Shown in pieces: positions 1-10,590 of a stretch of DNA of 64,000 nt (its first letter is position 1; each line of letters starts with the position of its first letter). A program made the translations under genes and the position numbers. The DNA comes from Mycolicibacterium helvum (GTDB taxonomy: Bacteria > Actinomycetota > Actinomycetes > Mycobacteriales > Mycobacteriaceae), in the NCBI RefSeq assembly GCF_010731895.1, contig NZ_AP022596.1:1054001-1118000 (forward strand), in the 5' to 3' direction. Under the pieces are notes generated by a model, which searched no databases, was not told the origin of the DNA, and saw nothing but the letters and a program-made list of their open reading frames with translations.

Positions 1-549
1 CGTTCCGGCGAACCAACGGTGCGCGCGCACGGCGGAGTACAACCGCGGACCCCAAGACCTGTCGCGAAACGCCACCGCATCCACATCATGGCGCTGACCG
101 CCAAGGACAACGGTGCCGGCAACGCGTCCGACACCCTCGAAGTGGTTGCCCGCCATATCGGCGGTCGTGGTGTCATCGCCGAGATAGGAGAACATCGGCC
201 GACTCGACGTCCACGTCACGTCGACCTCGCAGCCGGGCTCGGACACGCGAAGGCTGTACTGATCGTCGGACAAGTCGATGCCCTGTGACGCCGAAACCCG
301 ATACGCGGGTTCCTGTGTCGGCGTCCACCGCAGATCCCAGCCCGAGCTCCGGTAGCGGGTCCCGCCGGGGCCGAACACTGCGCACCAGTAGTTGCTGGTG
401 AGAGTGGTCGGGTGAATAGCGAAGCGGTGCATACCCGCAACTCCGCGGTGCTCGTCGAACCACATGCACCAGTGGCTGTCCTGAAAGTGAGCGTCGTCCG
501 GGGTCGGAGCGGTATGGACGTAGTTGTCCTGGGGCATATAGGGCTTCAC
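1..549 (-). CDS. DUF7064/DUF7065-like protein, 3' end outside window
   Basis: The gene reads leftward out of the window, so only the first 183 codons are seen. The GTG start at 549 (VKPYMPQDN...) follows a purine-rich stretch, and codons run unbroken to base 1. The product is rich in Trp, His and Tyr (DSHWCMWFDEHRG near residue 24, RDRSWGPR near 166). This resembles mycobacterial DUF7064/DUF7065 proteins, which have a lipocalin-like AttH/hydroxyneurosporene-synthase-type fold and no proven reaction. There is no signal peptide, so it is probably cytosolic. It is divergent from a TetR regulator, which suggests local control. The family call is from memory of its motifs; function is unknown. Confidence 0.6.
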   Translation of the reverse strand, partial: MKPYMPQDNYVHTAPTPDDAHFQDSHWCMWFDEHRGVAGMHRFAIHPTTLTSNYWCAVFGPGGTRYRSSGWDLRWTPTQEPAYRVSASQGIDLSDDQYSLRVSEPGCEVDVTWTSSRPMFSYLGDDTTTADMAGNHFEGVGRVAGTVVLGGQRHDVDAVAFRDRSWGPRLYSAVRAHRWFAGT

Positions 550-616
550 GGTGGCTCTCGTCCTGTCCCCTCCTCGGCACTGACCAGCAGGACCAGCGGA
601 GTGATATCAAAGATAC

Positions 617-627
617 TGACTTAGTCA
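617..627. promoter_or_regulatory. Candidate TetR operator in divergent intergenic region
   Basis: TGACTTAGTCA is an 11-base palindrome around a central T. It sits in an unusually AT-rich patch (about 602-640) between the divergent DUF7064-like gene (start 549) and the TetR gene (start 733). A further TACT/AGTA pair (614-617, 632-635) flanks it. TetR proteins commonly autoregulate from such positions. Binding is inferred from layout and symmetry only. Confidence 0.4.
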
Positions 628-732
628 TATTAGTAACATGTGTGCCATGTCACGGCAACACCCGATCGGTCGATCTCGTCCACAACCGGGCCACCCGGCG
701 CCCACCGCCACCGCGCATGTCACGATCAAGCC

Positions 733-1380
733 ATGACCTCGGAGGATGCGCGCTTCATGGTTCACGGGTTCGCGCAGGCCTCGGCCGCGACGACCACCGA
801 GAGCCGCACCGACACCGCGATCCTGAACGCCGCGGCGGCCGTGATCGGCGATTACGGCGAACGCAACTTGACGATCGGCCAGGTCGCCGAGCGGGCCGGC
901 TGCGCCCGGATGACGGTTTTCCGCCGATTCGGCAGCCGCGAGCAGCTTCTACTCGCCACCTACAGCCGAGAGCTACGCAGGGTCATCGACTCCGCAACCC
1001 AGGCCGTCCAAACGGCCACCACCACCGTGGATTGCGCCGAGATCATGGTGGCCGAATTCATCGACAACGCGCTGCGTCACCCGATCTTCATCAGGCTGAT
1101 CCGCGTGGAGCCCGGCACGGTGCTGGCGCTCTCCCGCGGCATATCGGGCTTCAGCGCCCAGGAGTTGGGCGCAACGTTATTCGCACACGTCCTCAGCGAC
1201 GACCGGCTCGACGACCCGCTACCGATTCGCGATGCCACCTTCATCGGCGACCTGCTCATGCGGCTGGTGTTCTCGCTGTCACTGGTACCCGCGCCCGAGA
1301 TTGAACAGTCCGGTGAGTCCCGGCGCACCTATATCCGGGAGCTGGTCGAGCGGATCGTTCCGGCGCGCGACGACCAGTGA
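733..1380 (+). CDS. TetR/AcrR-family transcriptional regulator
   Basis: The 215-residue product has an N-terminal TetR DNA-binding domain. The helix-turn-helix reads TIGQVAERAGCARMTVFRRFGSRE at about residues 47-70 (helix 3 ARMTVFRRF), and a variable ligand-binding C-terminal domain follows. I chose ATG 733 because it gives a normal 30-residue lead-in; the open frame extends upstream to 640 without family similarity. It is divergent from the partial DUF7064-like gene and followed by a convergent monooxygenase, so it may control either or both. The ligand cannot be predicted. Confidence 0.85.
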   Translation: MTSEDARFMVHGFAQASAATTTESRTDTAILNAAAAVIGDYGERNLTIGQVAERAGCARMTVFRRFGSREQLLLATYSRELRRVIDSATQAVQTATTTVDCAEIMVAEFIDNALRHPIFIRLIRVEPGTVLALSRGISGFSAQELGATLFAHVLSDDRLDDPLPIRDATFIGDLLMRLVFSLSLVPAPEIEQSGESRRTYIRELVERIVPARDDQ

Positions 1381-1422
1381 CGGTGCATCCAAGTGTGCGA
1401 CGGTGACCACGATCCGCCGGCC

Positions 1423-2943
1423 TCACAGCGACGCGTCCTCCCCGAGCGGCATGATCTGCCGAACCCGGTCGGCGGTCGGTGTGATCCGCTCGTAGACGGC
1501 GGCGTCGAAATCGGCAATCCGGCGCTTGTACTCAGTGTGCGATCCAGCCCAGACCGTCGTGACCTTTCCTCCGGCGGTCGAGTACCAGCCCGGGCATCCA
1601 CTAGTGAAAATCGTTCCCTTGAGCCGTCGTTCGAGCTCGTCGTTGAAGTCGTCGTGCACCGACGGGGAGATCGAGTAGGCCCCACCATTGCGCCCGATGT
1701 ACTCCACGGCCTGACGGATGTAGCCGGCCTGGTATTCCAGCATGCTGGTGATGGTGTTGGTCAGGGAGCCGGTGTTCGGACCGTAGGACATGAACATGTT
1801 CGGAAAATCGGGGGTGGATACCCCGAGGTATGCCTCCGGGCCGTCCTTCCACCGCTGGTGCAGGTCTGCACCGTCGCGGCCGGTGATCGTGATCGGCGCA
1901 AGGTACTCGGTAGCGGTGAAGCCGGTGCACCAGATCACCACGTCGGCGTCGATGTGCGTGCCGTCCGAGACGACGACGCCGGATTCATCCATGGATACGA
2001 CGTTGCTGCGGACCACGGAAACGTCTGGCCGGGCAAGGGTTTGGTACCACTCGTTGGAGAGCAGGAGCCGCGCGCAACCCATTCGATAGTCAGGGTTGCA
2101 CGCCCGGTACTTCTGCTCGTCGCCGAGCAGTTTGGCCATCCGTTTGCGCCACACCCGTTCGTAGACCGAGCGGAAGCCGTCGGATCGGTGCAGGACGAAC
2201 GGATACTTGGCCTCGAACCACCACCACATCGCCAAGTGGTACGCGCGAAGGAACGCCGGTATCCGGGATAACGTGCGCTCGACGAGTCCGGGCGTCCAGT
2301 CGTACTTGCCGACAACCCAACTCGGTGACCGCTGAATCACCGTGAGATGGGCGACGTCTTTGGCGATGGCCGGCACGATCTGGATGCTGCTTGCGCCGCC
2401 GCCTACCACGATCACTCGCTTGCCGGTCAGCTCTGTCGCGTAATCCCATTCCGCGGAGTGGAACTGCCTGCCGCTGAAGCGGTCCCGGCCTGCCACGTCA
2501 GGCAGACGCGGACGGCTCAGCTGTCCGGTGGCACCGACCAAGATGTCCGCCGTCAACGTCTCACCGTCGGTGAGCGTGACCGTCCACTTCAGGGTGTCGT
2601 CATCAAACTCCGCGCTGAGGACTTCGACGCCGAAACGAATATGCGGGCGAACGCCGCTCTCGATGGAGACTTGACGAATGTAGTCGCGAATCTCGGACTG
2701 ACTGCCGAACCGTCGCGACCAGTTCGGCTTCAGGTGATCGGAGAACTGGTAGATGACGCTGGGCACGTCGCACGCCGCGCCGGGGTAATCGTTGGCCTGC
2801 CAGACACCGCCCACCTCACTCTGCTTCTCCAGGATCGTGAAGGTGTCGATGCCAGCCTGCTTGAGCTGCAAGGCGACTGACATGCCGCCGAAGCCGGCGC
2901 CGATGATGACGACCTCGGGAGTCCTCCGGAATCCGTGGCTCAT
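1423..2943 (-). CDS. Flavin-containing (Baeyer-Villiger-type) monooxygenase
   Basis: This 506-residue enzyme should insert one oxygen from O2 into a ketone or similar substrate using FAD and NADPH. The FAD Rossmann motif is GAGFGG (15-20), followed by GGVWQANDYPGAACDVPS (45-62), typical of Baeyer-Villiger enzymes. The fingerprint FSGRQFHSAEW (156-166) fits FxGxxxHxxxW, and the NADPH Rossmann motif GGGASS lies at 181-186. The ATG at 2943 starts just before the flavin fold; an in-frame extension to 3084 looks non-coding. It is convergent with the TetR gene. The substrate is unknown; ketones from lipid or steroid catabolism are plausible in a mycobacterium. Confidence 0.88.
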   Translation of the reverse strand: MSHGFRRTPEVVIIGAGFGGMSVALQLKQAGIDTFTILEKQSEVGGVWQANDYPGAACDVPSVIYQFSDHLKPNWSRRFGSQSEIRDYIRQVSIESGVRPHIRFGVEVLSAEFDDDTLKWTVTLTDGETLTADILVGATGQLSRPRLPDVAGRDRFSGRQFHSAEWDYATELTGKRVIVVGGGASSIQIVPAIAKDVAHLTVIQRSPSWVVGKYDWTPGLVERTLSRIPAFLRAYHLAMWWWFEAKYPFVLHRSDGFRSVYERVWRKRMAKLLGDEQKYRACNPDYRMGCARLLLSNEWYQTLARPDVSVVRSNVVSMDESGVVVSDGTHIDADVVIWCTGFTATEYLAPITITGRDGADLHQRWKDGPEAYLGVSTPDFPNMFMSYGPNTGSLTNTITSMLEYQAGYIRQAVEYIGRNGGAYSISPSVHDDFNDELERRLKGTIFTSGCPGWYSTAGGKVTTVWAGSHTEYKRRIADFDAAVYERITPTADRVRQIMPLGEDASL

Positions 2944-3131
2944 GACATTTCCTCTCTTCAGCGGTGGCGTTCGCCGCCCATGTATATCAAGAATCATCAG
3001 TGAATCACTTATTTCGTTACGCATCATGTGACCTTGGTCCTTAGTATCGTGTCTATTGCGCAGTAGAGTGCCCGCCAGGGGCAACCTGCGAGATCACAAC
3101 CCGGCATTCACCCGGTTCTAAGATCGAGGGC

Positions 3132-3653
3132 ATGACGCGCTATGCCGCTTTCCTGCGTGGCGTCAACGTCGGCGGCGTGACCCTGAAGATGGCCGACGTC
3201 GCCGCCGCGCTGACCGATGCCGGATTCGTCAACGTCCGGACCGTCCTCGCCAGCGGTAACGTGCTGCTCGACGGCGGCACCACCGCAGCGAAGGTTCGCA
3301 CGAAAGCCGAAGCCACACTGCGGGATGCGTTCGGCTACGAGGCCTGGGTGCTGGTGTACGAACTCGAGGCGGTGCGCGCGGTCGCCGCGGCGTACCCTTT
3401 CGAAGCCGAAGTCGACGGCCACCACTCCTACGTGACGTTCGTCAGCGATCCCGACATTCTCGGCGAACTCACTACGCTGGCCGACGACGCCAGGCCCGAT
3501 GAGAAGATCGTCCGAGGCGAGGGCGTCCTCTACTGGCAGGTACCCAAGGCGTCCACCCTGGACTCGACCATCGGCAAGACGATGGGCAAGAAGCGCTACA
3601 AGTCATCGACCACCACGCGCAACCTGCGCACCCTGGCAAAGGTAGTGAAATGA
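3132..3653 (+). CDS. DUF1697 family protein
   Basis: The 173-residue protein opens with TRYAAFLRGVNVGG, the hallmark start of DUF1697 proteins, and retains ASGNVLL near residues 40-46 and TIGKTMGKKRYKSSTTRN-like sequence near the C-terminus. Its length is normal for the family, whose function is not established. The stop overlaps the start of the following methyltransferase by 4 bases (ATGA), so the two are probably translationally coupled. The upstream region (2944-3131) is AT-rich and carries two GAATCA repeats (2991-2996, 3002-3007) 11 bases apart. Confidence 0.85.
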   Translation: MTRYAAFLRGVNVGGVTLKMADVAAALTDAGFVNVRTVLASGNVLLDGGTTAAKVRTKAEATLRDAFGYEAWVLVYELEAVRAVAAAYPFEAEVDGHHSYVTFVSDPDILGELTTLADDARPDEKIVRGEGVLYWQVPKASTLDSTIGKTMGKKRYKSSTTTRNLRTLAKVVK

Positions 3654-4477
3654 ATACTCCGAAGATCGATGCCAGCGAGTTGCGCGGTGTCTCGGAAACC
3701 GCGCTGATGACGCTCAACGGCCGCGCCTATCAGGCCGGCTTGCCCGGTGCGATCCTGCACGACCCGATGGCCATCAAGCTCGTCGACGCCATCGATTTCG
3801 ATTTCGACAAGTTCGGCCGTAAGGGCCAGGAGATGGCGGTGCGCTCGCTGGCCGTCGATGCCTGCACGGTCGACTACCTGCGCCGCTATCCGCAGGCCAC
3901 CGTCGTCGCATTGGCCGAGGGCTTCCAGACCAGCTTCTGGCGATTGAGTGAGGCCGTGCCCGATCCGCAGTTCCGATGGCTGTCGGTGGACCTGCCACCG
4001 GTGATCGAACTGCGCGAGCGGCTACTGCCGTCCTCGCCGCGGATCACCGCGCTGGGCCAGTCCGCGCTGGACTACAGCTGGATGGACCAGGTGGACACCG
4101 ACAAAGGCGTCTTCATCACCGCCGAGGGACTGCTGATGTACCTGCAGCCCGCGGAGGCGATGGATCTTATCGTCCAGTGCGCCAAGCGTTTTCCCGGCGG
4201 TCAGATGTTCTTCGACCTGCCGCCGGTGTTGGTCAAGAAAATCGCCCCGAAGGGGATGAAGTCCTCGCGGCACTACCGGGTGCCACCGATGCCGTTCAGC
4301 CTGAGCACCAACCAACTGGCCGATCTGGCCAACACTGTCCCGGGAATCAAGGCCGTGCATGACATCCCGATGCCGAAGGGTCGCGGCTTCTTCTTCAAGA
4401 CGGTGTTCCCCGCGGTCTGGCATTTCGGTCCGACGAAACGCTTCCGTGGCGCCTACGCCCTGCTGGAATTCGGCTGA
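3650..4477 (+). CDS. LCM-family SAM-dependent methyltransferase
   Basis: The 275-residue protein belongs to the leucine-carboxyl-methyltransferase-like (PF04072) group that is expanded in mycobacteria. Recognisable features are SETALMTLNGRAYQAG near residues 15-30, a SAM-binding region around VVALAEGFQTSFWRL (83-98), and the acidic segment SVDLPPVIELRE (112-123). It probably methylates a carboxyl or hydroxyl group of a small molecule. I recall a putative O-methyltransferase, Rv1153c, at the syntenic position in M. tuberculosis. It overlaps DUF1697 by 4 bases. It ends 4 bases before the convergent GntR gene. Confidence 0.8.
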   Translation: MNTPKIDASELRGVSETALMTLNGRAYQAGLPGAILHDPMAIKLVDAIDFDFDKFGRKGQEMAVRSLAVDACTVDYLRRYPQATVVALAEGFQTSFWRLSEAVPDPQFRWLSVDLPPVIELRERLLPSSPRITALGQSALDYSWMDQVDTDKGVFITAEGLLMYLQPAEAMDLIVQCAKRFPGGQMFFDLPPVLVKKIAPKGMKSSRHYRVPPMPFSLSTNQLADLANTVPGIKAVHDIPMPKGRGFFFKTVFPAVWHFGPTKRFRGAYALLEFG

Positions 4478-4481
4478 CGCC

Positions 4482-4847
4482 TCAGCCGAACGCAGAGTCC
4501 AGATACTGCAGCGCCTCGTGCTTGCCCAACCCGAGCGCGCGGGCGGCCTCGACGTAGGCGTTGGCCGCGGCCGCCATCGCGGCGTCGGCCGGGTCGGCCC
4601 GCGCCACGAACGTCCCGAATCGGCCCCGGGTTTCGACGATCCCCGCGGTCTCCAGCTCCCGGTAGGCGCGCGCCACGGTGTTGACCGCCAGCCCCAACTG
4701 GCCGGCCAGCTCACGTACCGTCGGCAACCTGGTGCCGGGCGACAACCGCCCCTCGCGGATACCCTCGATCACCTGCGTTCTGAGCTGATCAAACAATGGA
4801 CGCGCCGCCCCTGCGTCTATGCGCAGTCCAAGCCCCAACTCCGACAC
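4482..4847 (-). CDS. GntR-family regulator, short YtrA-like form
   Basis: About 121 residues. A GntR winged helix occupies residues 18-85 ([18 protein letters not shown], then [23 protein letters not shown]), followed by a short helical tail of about 40 residues instead of a large effector domain. This is the YtrA-type architecture. I chose the GTG at 4847 because upstream codons contain no better start before the divergent sirtuin (4884). The 36-base intergenic gap suggests a shared regulatory region with the sirtuin gene, which I recall also being GntR-paired in M. tuberculosis (Rv1151c/Rv1152). Confidence 0.85.
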   Translation of the reverse strand: MSELGLGLRIDAGAARPLFDQLRTQVIEGIREGRLSPGTRLPTVRELAGQLGLAVNTVARAYRELETAGIVETRGRFGTFVARADPADAAMAAAANAYVEAARALGLGKHEALQYLDSAFG

Positions 4848-4883
4848 CTGCTCAGTATCGCTTAGACCGGCTATTTTGGGGAT

Positions 4884-5600
4884 GTGCGTATCGCGGTGCT
4901 GAGCGGGGCGGGGATATCCGCCGAGAGCGGCGTGCCGACGTTTCGCGACGACAAGACCGGACTGTGGGCCAAGTACGACCCCTACGAGCTGTCCAGCACC
5001 GACGGCTGGCAAAGCCATCCCGAACGGGTGTGGGCCTGGTATTTGTGGCGGCATCACCTGGTCGAGCGAGTGGCGCCCAACGACGGACACCGTGCGGTGG
5101 CGGCTTGGCAGGAGCACTCCGACGTCACCGTGGTCACCCAGAACGTGGACAACCTGCACGAGCGCGCCGGCAGTAAGACAGTGCATCATCTGCACGGCAG
5201 CCTCTTCGAATTCTGGTGCGACACCTGCGGATCCCGCTACCACGGCCCGCTGCCCGATATGCCCGAACCCGAACTGGAGAAGATGCCGCCGCAGTGTGAG
5301 TGCGGCGGGCTGATCCGGCCGGGCATCGTGTGGTTCGGTGAGCAATTGCCCGATGAGCCGTGGCAGGCCTCGGTAGAGGCGGTGGCCACCGCCGACGTGC
5401 TGGTGGTGGTCGGCACCTCGGGGATCGTCTACCCCGCGGCCGGCCTGCCCGACGTGGCGCTGGCCCGCGGCGTGATCGTCGTCGAGGTCAATCCGGAACC
5501 GACCCCGCTATCGGACAACGCGACCATTTCGATCCGGCAGTCGGCCAGCACGGCGCTGCCCCGGCTGCTGCAGCAGTTGCCCGATCTACTCAACAGCTAG
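4884..5600 (+). CDS. cobB: NAD-dependent protein deacylase, CobB/SIRT5-type sirtuin
   Basis: The 238-residue sirtuin removes acyl groups from protein lysines, giving nicotinamide and O-acyl-ADP-ribose. The NAD motif [14 protein letters not shown] is at 8-21, [12 protein letters not shown] at 85-96, and the catalytic His is H104 (HLHGS). Zinc ligands are C112, C115, C138 and C140. Tyr53 and Arg56 (WYLWR) match the Y-x-x-R pair that lets class III sirtuins accept succinyl and malonyl lysine, so desuccinylase activity is likely. The start is GTG 4884. Its 3' end overlaps the convergent methyltransferase (5586-5600). Confidence 0.93.
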   Translation: MRIAVLSGAGISAESGVPTFRDDKTGLWAKYDPYELSSTDGWQSHPERVWAWYLWRHHLVERVAPNDGHRAVAAWQEHSDVTVVTQNVDNLHERAGSKTVHHLHGSLFEFWCDTCGSRYHGPLPDMPEPELEKMPPQCECGGLIRPGIVWFGEQLPDEPWQASVEAVATADVLVVVGTSGIVYPAAGLPDVALARGVIVVEVNPEPTPLSDNATISIRQSASTALPRLLQQLPDLLNS

Positions 5601-6233
5601 AAGCTCTTTCCTCGCCCGCCCCAGCGCGACCTCCTGCGCCGGCAGCGGCACCCACGCCGGCAGCATCGCCTCGCGGCGCGCGGTGTCGATGACGAACCCG
5701 GCACCCGCGATCGAACGCTCCGTCTCGCGGTGGGTGTGGCAGTTTCCGGCGAACCGCGGCCAGATCGTGGCATCGGCCAGCCGCTGCAACCCGCCCCGCC
5801 AACCGCTGCTGGCGATGTGCTCGAAGTAGCGCAGCTCGCCACCGGGCCTCAGTACGGCATTGAGCTGACGCAGCACCCCGTCGGGGTCGGCCACCGAACA
5901 CAGCACCAGCGAGCACACCACCGCATCGAAGGGCTCGGTGGCGGACATGGTCTCGATCGTCGACTCGATCACGGTGACCGGAACCGGGGCCGCCGCGGCG
6001 GCTGCTTTGGCCAGCGGTGCCAGCCGGGTCTCTGGCTCGAGTGCGACGACCTCGGTGACCGAATCGGGGTAGAACGCGAAGTTGGTCCCGGTGCCCGCAC
6101 CCACCTCTAGAACGCGCCCGGAGAGCCCTAAGAGATTGGCCCGGCGGAGCTCCCGCATGCCTCGTGACTCATGCGCCGAAAGCACCGTCCAGAAGCGGGC
6201 GAAGAACGGGTTGTCGACAGTCTGTTGTGCCAT
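5586..6233 (-). CDS. Class I SAM-dependent methyltransferase (Methyltransf_11 type)
   Basis: The 215-residue protein has motif [17 protein letters not shown] at about 41-56, an acidic ribose-binding residue in VVALEPE (about 63-69), motif II near [12 protein letters not shown] (100-111) and motif [15 protein letters not shown] (about 123-134). Similar proteins methylate small molecules, quinones or lipids; no substrate can be assigned. The C-terminus overlaps the 3' end of the sirtuin gene in convergent orientation. The region upstream of its start holds the GAGTAAC-like repeat array, which could be its operator. Confidence 0.85.
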   Translation of the reverse strand: MAQQTVDNPFFARFWTVLSAHESRGMRELRRANLLGLSGRVLEVGAGTGTNFAFYPDSVTEVVALEPETRLAPLAKAAAAAAPVPVTVIESTIETMSATEPFDAVVCSLVLCSVADPDGVLRQLNAVLRPGGELRYFEHIASSGWRGGLQRLADATIWPRFAGNCHTHRETERSIAGAGFVIDTARREAMLPAWVPLPAQEVALGRARKELLAVE

Positions 6234-6298
6234 GGTTTGTGGTGCCCCTTCCTGCTGGAAACCACCCTAGTCGCAGGTGGTTTTTCCCCCTGACCTGC

Positions 6299-6366
6299 GG
6301 GTAAGTGACTGGCGAGTAACCCAGCACCTGACTCACGGGTAACCCAGCACCTGACTCGGGAGTAAG
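6299..6366. repeat. Array of four G(A/G)GTAA(C/G) repeats, two within a 19-bp direct repeat
   Basis: The heptamer occurs at 6299-6305, 6314-6320, 6337-6343 and 6360-6366. The last three are exactly 23 bases apart, about two helical turns. The 19-mer GTAACCCAGCACCTGACTC is repeated identically at 6316-6334 and 6339-6357. The array lies between the methyltransferase start (6233, minus) and the small acidic ORF (6432, plus), where a multi-site operator would be expected. The binding protein is unknown. Confidence 0.6.
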
Positions 6367-6431
6367 AATTGCCAGGAAACTCCGAATCGTGGCTCAAAGT
6401 TTCCTTAATCGAGACTCATAGAGTCCTGGGT

Positions 6432-6563
6432 ATGTGGATCGACGACACCAGTGCCGATGTCATCAAAATCGATTTCGATGAGCTCTACCACGGTGATTTT
6501 CTCGTGGAGGGCGATACCTCGGAGCAGTTCGAGGATCTCCCCCCGCTCGCTAACGCCAGCTGA
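6432..6563 (+). CDS. Small strongly acidic protein of unknown function (43 aa)
   Basis: The reading frame MWIDDTSADVIKIDFDELYH... gives 43 residues with 12 Asp/Glu, one Lys and no Arg. It has no signal peptide or membrane segment. I chose ATG 6432 because upstream in-frame codons up to 6369 show no protein-like character. No clear Shine-Dalgarno precedes it, so leaderless translation is possible. A perfect palindrome GACTC-ATA-GAGTC (6413-6425) lies directly upstream, and a strong hairpin terminator follows at 6636. That gives it the layout of a small regulated transcription unit. I do not recognise the family. Confidence 0.5.
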   Translation: MWIDDTSADVIKIDFDELYHGDFLVEGDTSEQFEDLPPLANAS

Positions 6564-6635
6564 GCCAAGCGCCGAACGGCGCCATCACCGCTGACATGCG
6601 GTGTGGCGCCGTCGGAGAGCTTCCAATACGCGTGC

Positions 6636-8401
<1,766 letters not shown>

Positions 8402-8446
8402 GAATGGGTTTCCTTTCGATAGCTCGACCTACTGGTTGGTTGGGGA

Positions 8447-9532
8447 CTATACCCAGTCCCTCAGCACTGCGTCGTTGTCGACCCCCGGGATACCAGGGGC
8501 ACGGGGGGTCTCGGGCGTGGTGCGCGAAAAGCGCGGTGCCGGAGCGGGGAACAGCGAGCCGTTTTCGCTGTAGAAGGTGTCGCGCTCGGTGTTGTGCACC
8601 TCGGTCTCGACCTCCCCGAAGGACAGCACCGGAGTGACGCAGGCGTCGCTACCGGTGAAGACCTTGGCCCAGTGATCACGGTCGTGGGCGGCAAACGCCT
8701 CGGTGAGCACCGCACGCAGTTCCGGCCAGCGCGCGGTGTCATTCTGATCGGGCAGGTCAGCGGCGTTCAAGCCCAGCTTCTCCAGCAGCTCGGCGTAGAA
8801 CTGCGGTTCGATCGAACCGACGGCGACATAGCGCCCGTCGGAGCATTCGTAAGTGTCGTAGTAGGGCGCGCCGGTGTCGAGCATGTTGGTGCCGCGGGTG
8901 TCGCTCCACATGCCCATGTGGCGGAAGGCCCACATCATCGTCGCCAGCACGCTCGATCCGTCGACCATTGCGGCGTCGACGATCTGGCCCTTGCCGGAGC
9001 GCTCCCGCTCCCAGAGCGCGGCCAGTATGCCGACCAGCAGAAACATCGAGCCGCCGCCGAAATCACCGGCCAGGTTCAGCGGCGGGACGGGGCGCTCGTT
9101 GACCCGGCCGACGGCGTGCAACACGCCATTGAGCGAGATGTAGTTGATGTCGTGGCCGGCCTGCTGGCTGCGCGGGCCGGTCTGACCCCAGCCGGTCATC
9201 CGGCCGTAGATCAACCGTTCGTTGACCTTTGCGCAGTCCTCCGGGCCCAGCCCAAGGCGCTCGGTGACGCCGGGCCGGAAGCCCTCGATGAGCACGTCGG
9301 CTTTGGCGATGAGCCCGAGCACCATGTCGCGGTCTTGCGGGTCTTTGAGGTTGGCGCCCACCGAGCGGCGGTTGCGCAGCAGGTAGTCATTGCTGGGGAC
9401 GCCGGCGCCCTTGCCGAGCCGATCGATGCGGACGACGTCGGCGCCGAGGTCACCGAGGATCATCGCGGCGTGCGGACCCGGGCCGATGCCGGCCAATTCG
9501 ACGACTCGCAAACCGTGCAGTGGTCCGGCCAT
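8447..9532 (-). CDS. mcr: Alpha-methylacyl-CoA racemase
   Basis: The 361-residue class III CoA-transferase fold enzyme epimerises 2-methyl-branched acyl-CoAs (2R to 2S) so they can enter beta-oxidation, for example pristanoyl-CoA and the sterol side chain. Its N-terminus ([20 protein letters not shown]) and overall sequence match M. tuberculosis MCR (360 aa) closely. The acid/base pair is seen as H127 (AGHDINY) and D157 (AGDFGGG), equivalent to His126/Asp156 of that enzyme. It is first in the mcr-SDR-nitronate monooxygenase operon and divergent from an enoyl-CoA hydratase gene. Confidence 0.95.
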   Translation of the reverse strand: MAGPLHGLRVVELAGIGPGPHAAMILGDLGADVVRIDRLGKGAGVPSNDYLLRNRRSVGANLKDPQDRDMVLGLIAKADVLIEGFRPGVTERLGLGPEDCAKVNERLIYGRMTGWGQTGPRSQQAGHDINYISLNGVLHAVGRVNERPVPPLNLAGDFGGGSMFLLVGILAALWERERSGKGQIVDAAMVDGSSVLATMMWAFRHMGMWSDTRGTNMLDTGAPYYDTYECSDGRYVAVGSIEPQFYAELLEKLGLNAADLPDQNDTARWPELRAVLTEAFAAHDRDHWAKVFTGSDACVTPVLSFGEVETEVHNTERDTFYSENGSLFPAPAPRFSRTTPETPRAPGIPGVDNDAVLRDWV

Positions 9533-9629
9533 AGCTGTCTACCCTCCAGTTGATTGATCGCGCCTTAACTATTTACACCCGAGCTGACCCGGCGCGGCCT
9601 GCGCCCCCATAGGCGCTTAAGGTGCAGCC

Positions 9630-10436
9630 ATGACGACCATCGACGCTTACGCCGGCATCCCGGAATTGACTGTGTCGCTCGACGGCGGACTACTGACGGC
9701 GACGCTGAATCGGCCGGACAGCCTGAACTCACTGAATGCGGCGATGCTGCGGACGCTGGCCGACGTCTTGACCCACGCGGCCGACGACCCGGCCGTGCGG
9801 GTGGTGCGACTCAGCGGGGCGGGCCGCGGGTTCAGCTCGGGCGCGGGCATCAGTGCCGAGGATCAGTCCAGCCACCGGCCGGATACGCCGGACGAGGTAC
9901 TGGCCGAGGCCAACCGCGCGGTGCGGTCGGTCGTGAACCTGCCCAAGCCGGTGGTGGCGGTGGTACACGGTCCGGTGGCCGGCGTCGGGGTGTCGCTGGC
10001 ACTGGCCGCTGACATCGTATTGGCCTCGGAGAAGGCCTTTTTCCTCCTTGCGTTCACCAAGATCGGCCTGATGCCCGACGGCGGGGCGTCGGCGTTGGTG
10101 GCTGCGTCCATCGGCCGGGCCCGCGCGATGAAGATGGCGCTTCTGGCCGAACGTATTTCGGCCGTCGAGGCGTTCGATAGCGGGCTGATCAGTGCGGTGT
10201 ATCCCGCCGACGAGCTGGAGGCCGAGGTGACCGCAGTGATCGGCAAGTTGGCGTCCGGCCCGGCCGTCGCGCTGCGCAAGACCAAGCAGGCGATCAACGC
10301 CGCGACACTGACCGAACTCGACGCCGCGATCGGCCGGGAGAGCGAAGGCCAGCTGATCCTGTTGGGAACGGACGATTTTCGCGAGGGCACCAAGGCGTTC
10401 CAGGAGCACCGCTCCCCAACCTTCACTGACTCCTAG
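9630..10436 (+). CDS. Enoyl-CoA hydratase/isomerase (EchA10-like)
   Basis: The 268-residue crotonase-fold protein has the oxyanion-hole segments LSGAGRGFSSGAG (about 61-73) and VHGPVAGVGVSLALA (about 113-127). In place of the canonical active-site Glu pair it has FTKIGLMPDGGAS (about 144-156), where Asp follows Pro. It may therefore be an isomerase or an altered hydratase. The position divergent from mcr matches echA10 (Rv1142c) in M. tuberculosis. The 97-base gap contains AT-rich TTAACTATTTAC, probably promoter DNA for one or both directions. Confidence 0.85.
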   Translation: MTTIDAYAGIPELTVSLDGGLLTATLNRPDSLNSLNAAMLRTLADVLTHAADDPAVRVVRLSGAGRGFSSGAGISAEDQSSHRPDTPDEVLAEANRAVRSVVNLPKPVVAVVHGPVAGVGVSLALAADIVLASEKAFFLLAFTKIGLMPDGGASALVAASIGRARAMKMALLAERISAVEAFDSGLISAVYPADELEAEVTAVIGKLASGPAVALRKTKQAINAATLTELDAAIGRESEGQLILLGTDDFREGTKAFQEHRSPTFTDS

Positions 10437-10472
10437 CCGGCGCACGGGCCTGGGCGGCCCCCCACTATGCAC

Positions 10473-10516
10473 TTTTCCAAAACGTGATATCACCGGCGAT
10501 ATCGCGTTCCGGAAAA
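10473..10516. repeat. 44-bp imperfect palindrome with 19-nt arms
   Basis: The left arm at 10473-10491 and the right arm at 10498-10516 pair at 16 of 19 positions around a 6-base loop (ACCGGC). Core arms are AACGTGATATC and GATATCGCGTT. It lies 36 bases after the enoyl-CoA hydratase stop and 75 bases before the HicB-like gene. No U tract follows, so it is either a factor-dependent terminator hairpin or a protein-binding palindrome for the HicB-like protein. Confidence 0.6.
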
Positions 10517-10590
10517 ACCACCCACCCTAAACAGAGCCAGGCCCGCCAAACTCACCCAAATACGTCAGACCGCCTCGCCATCATGAGGCG

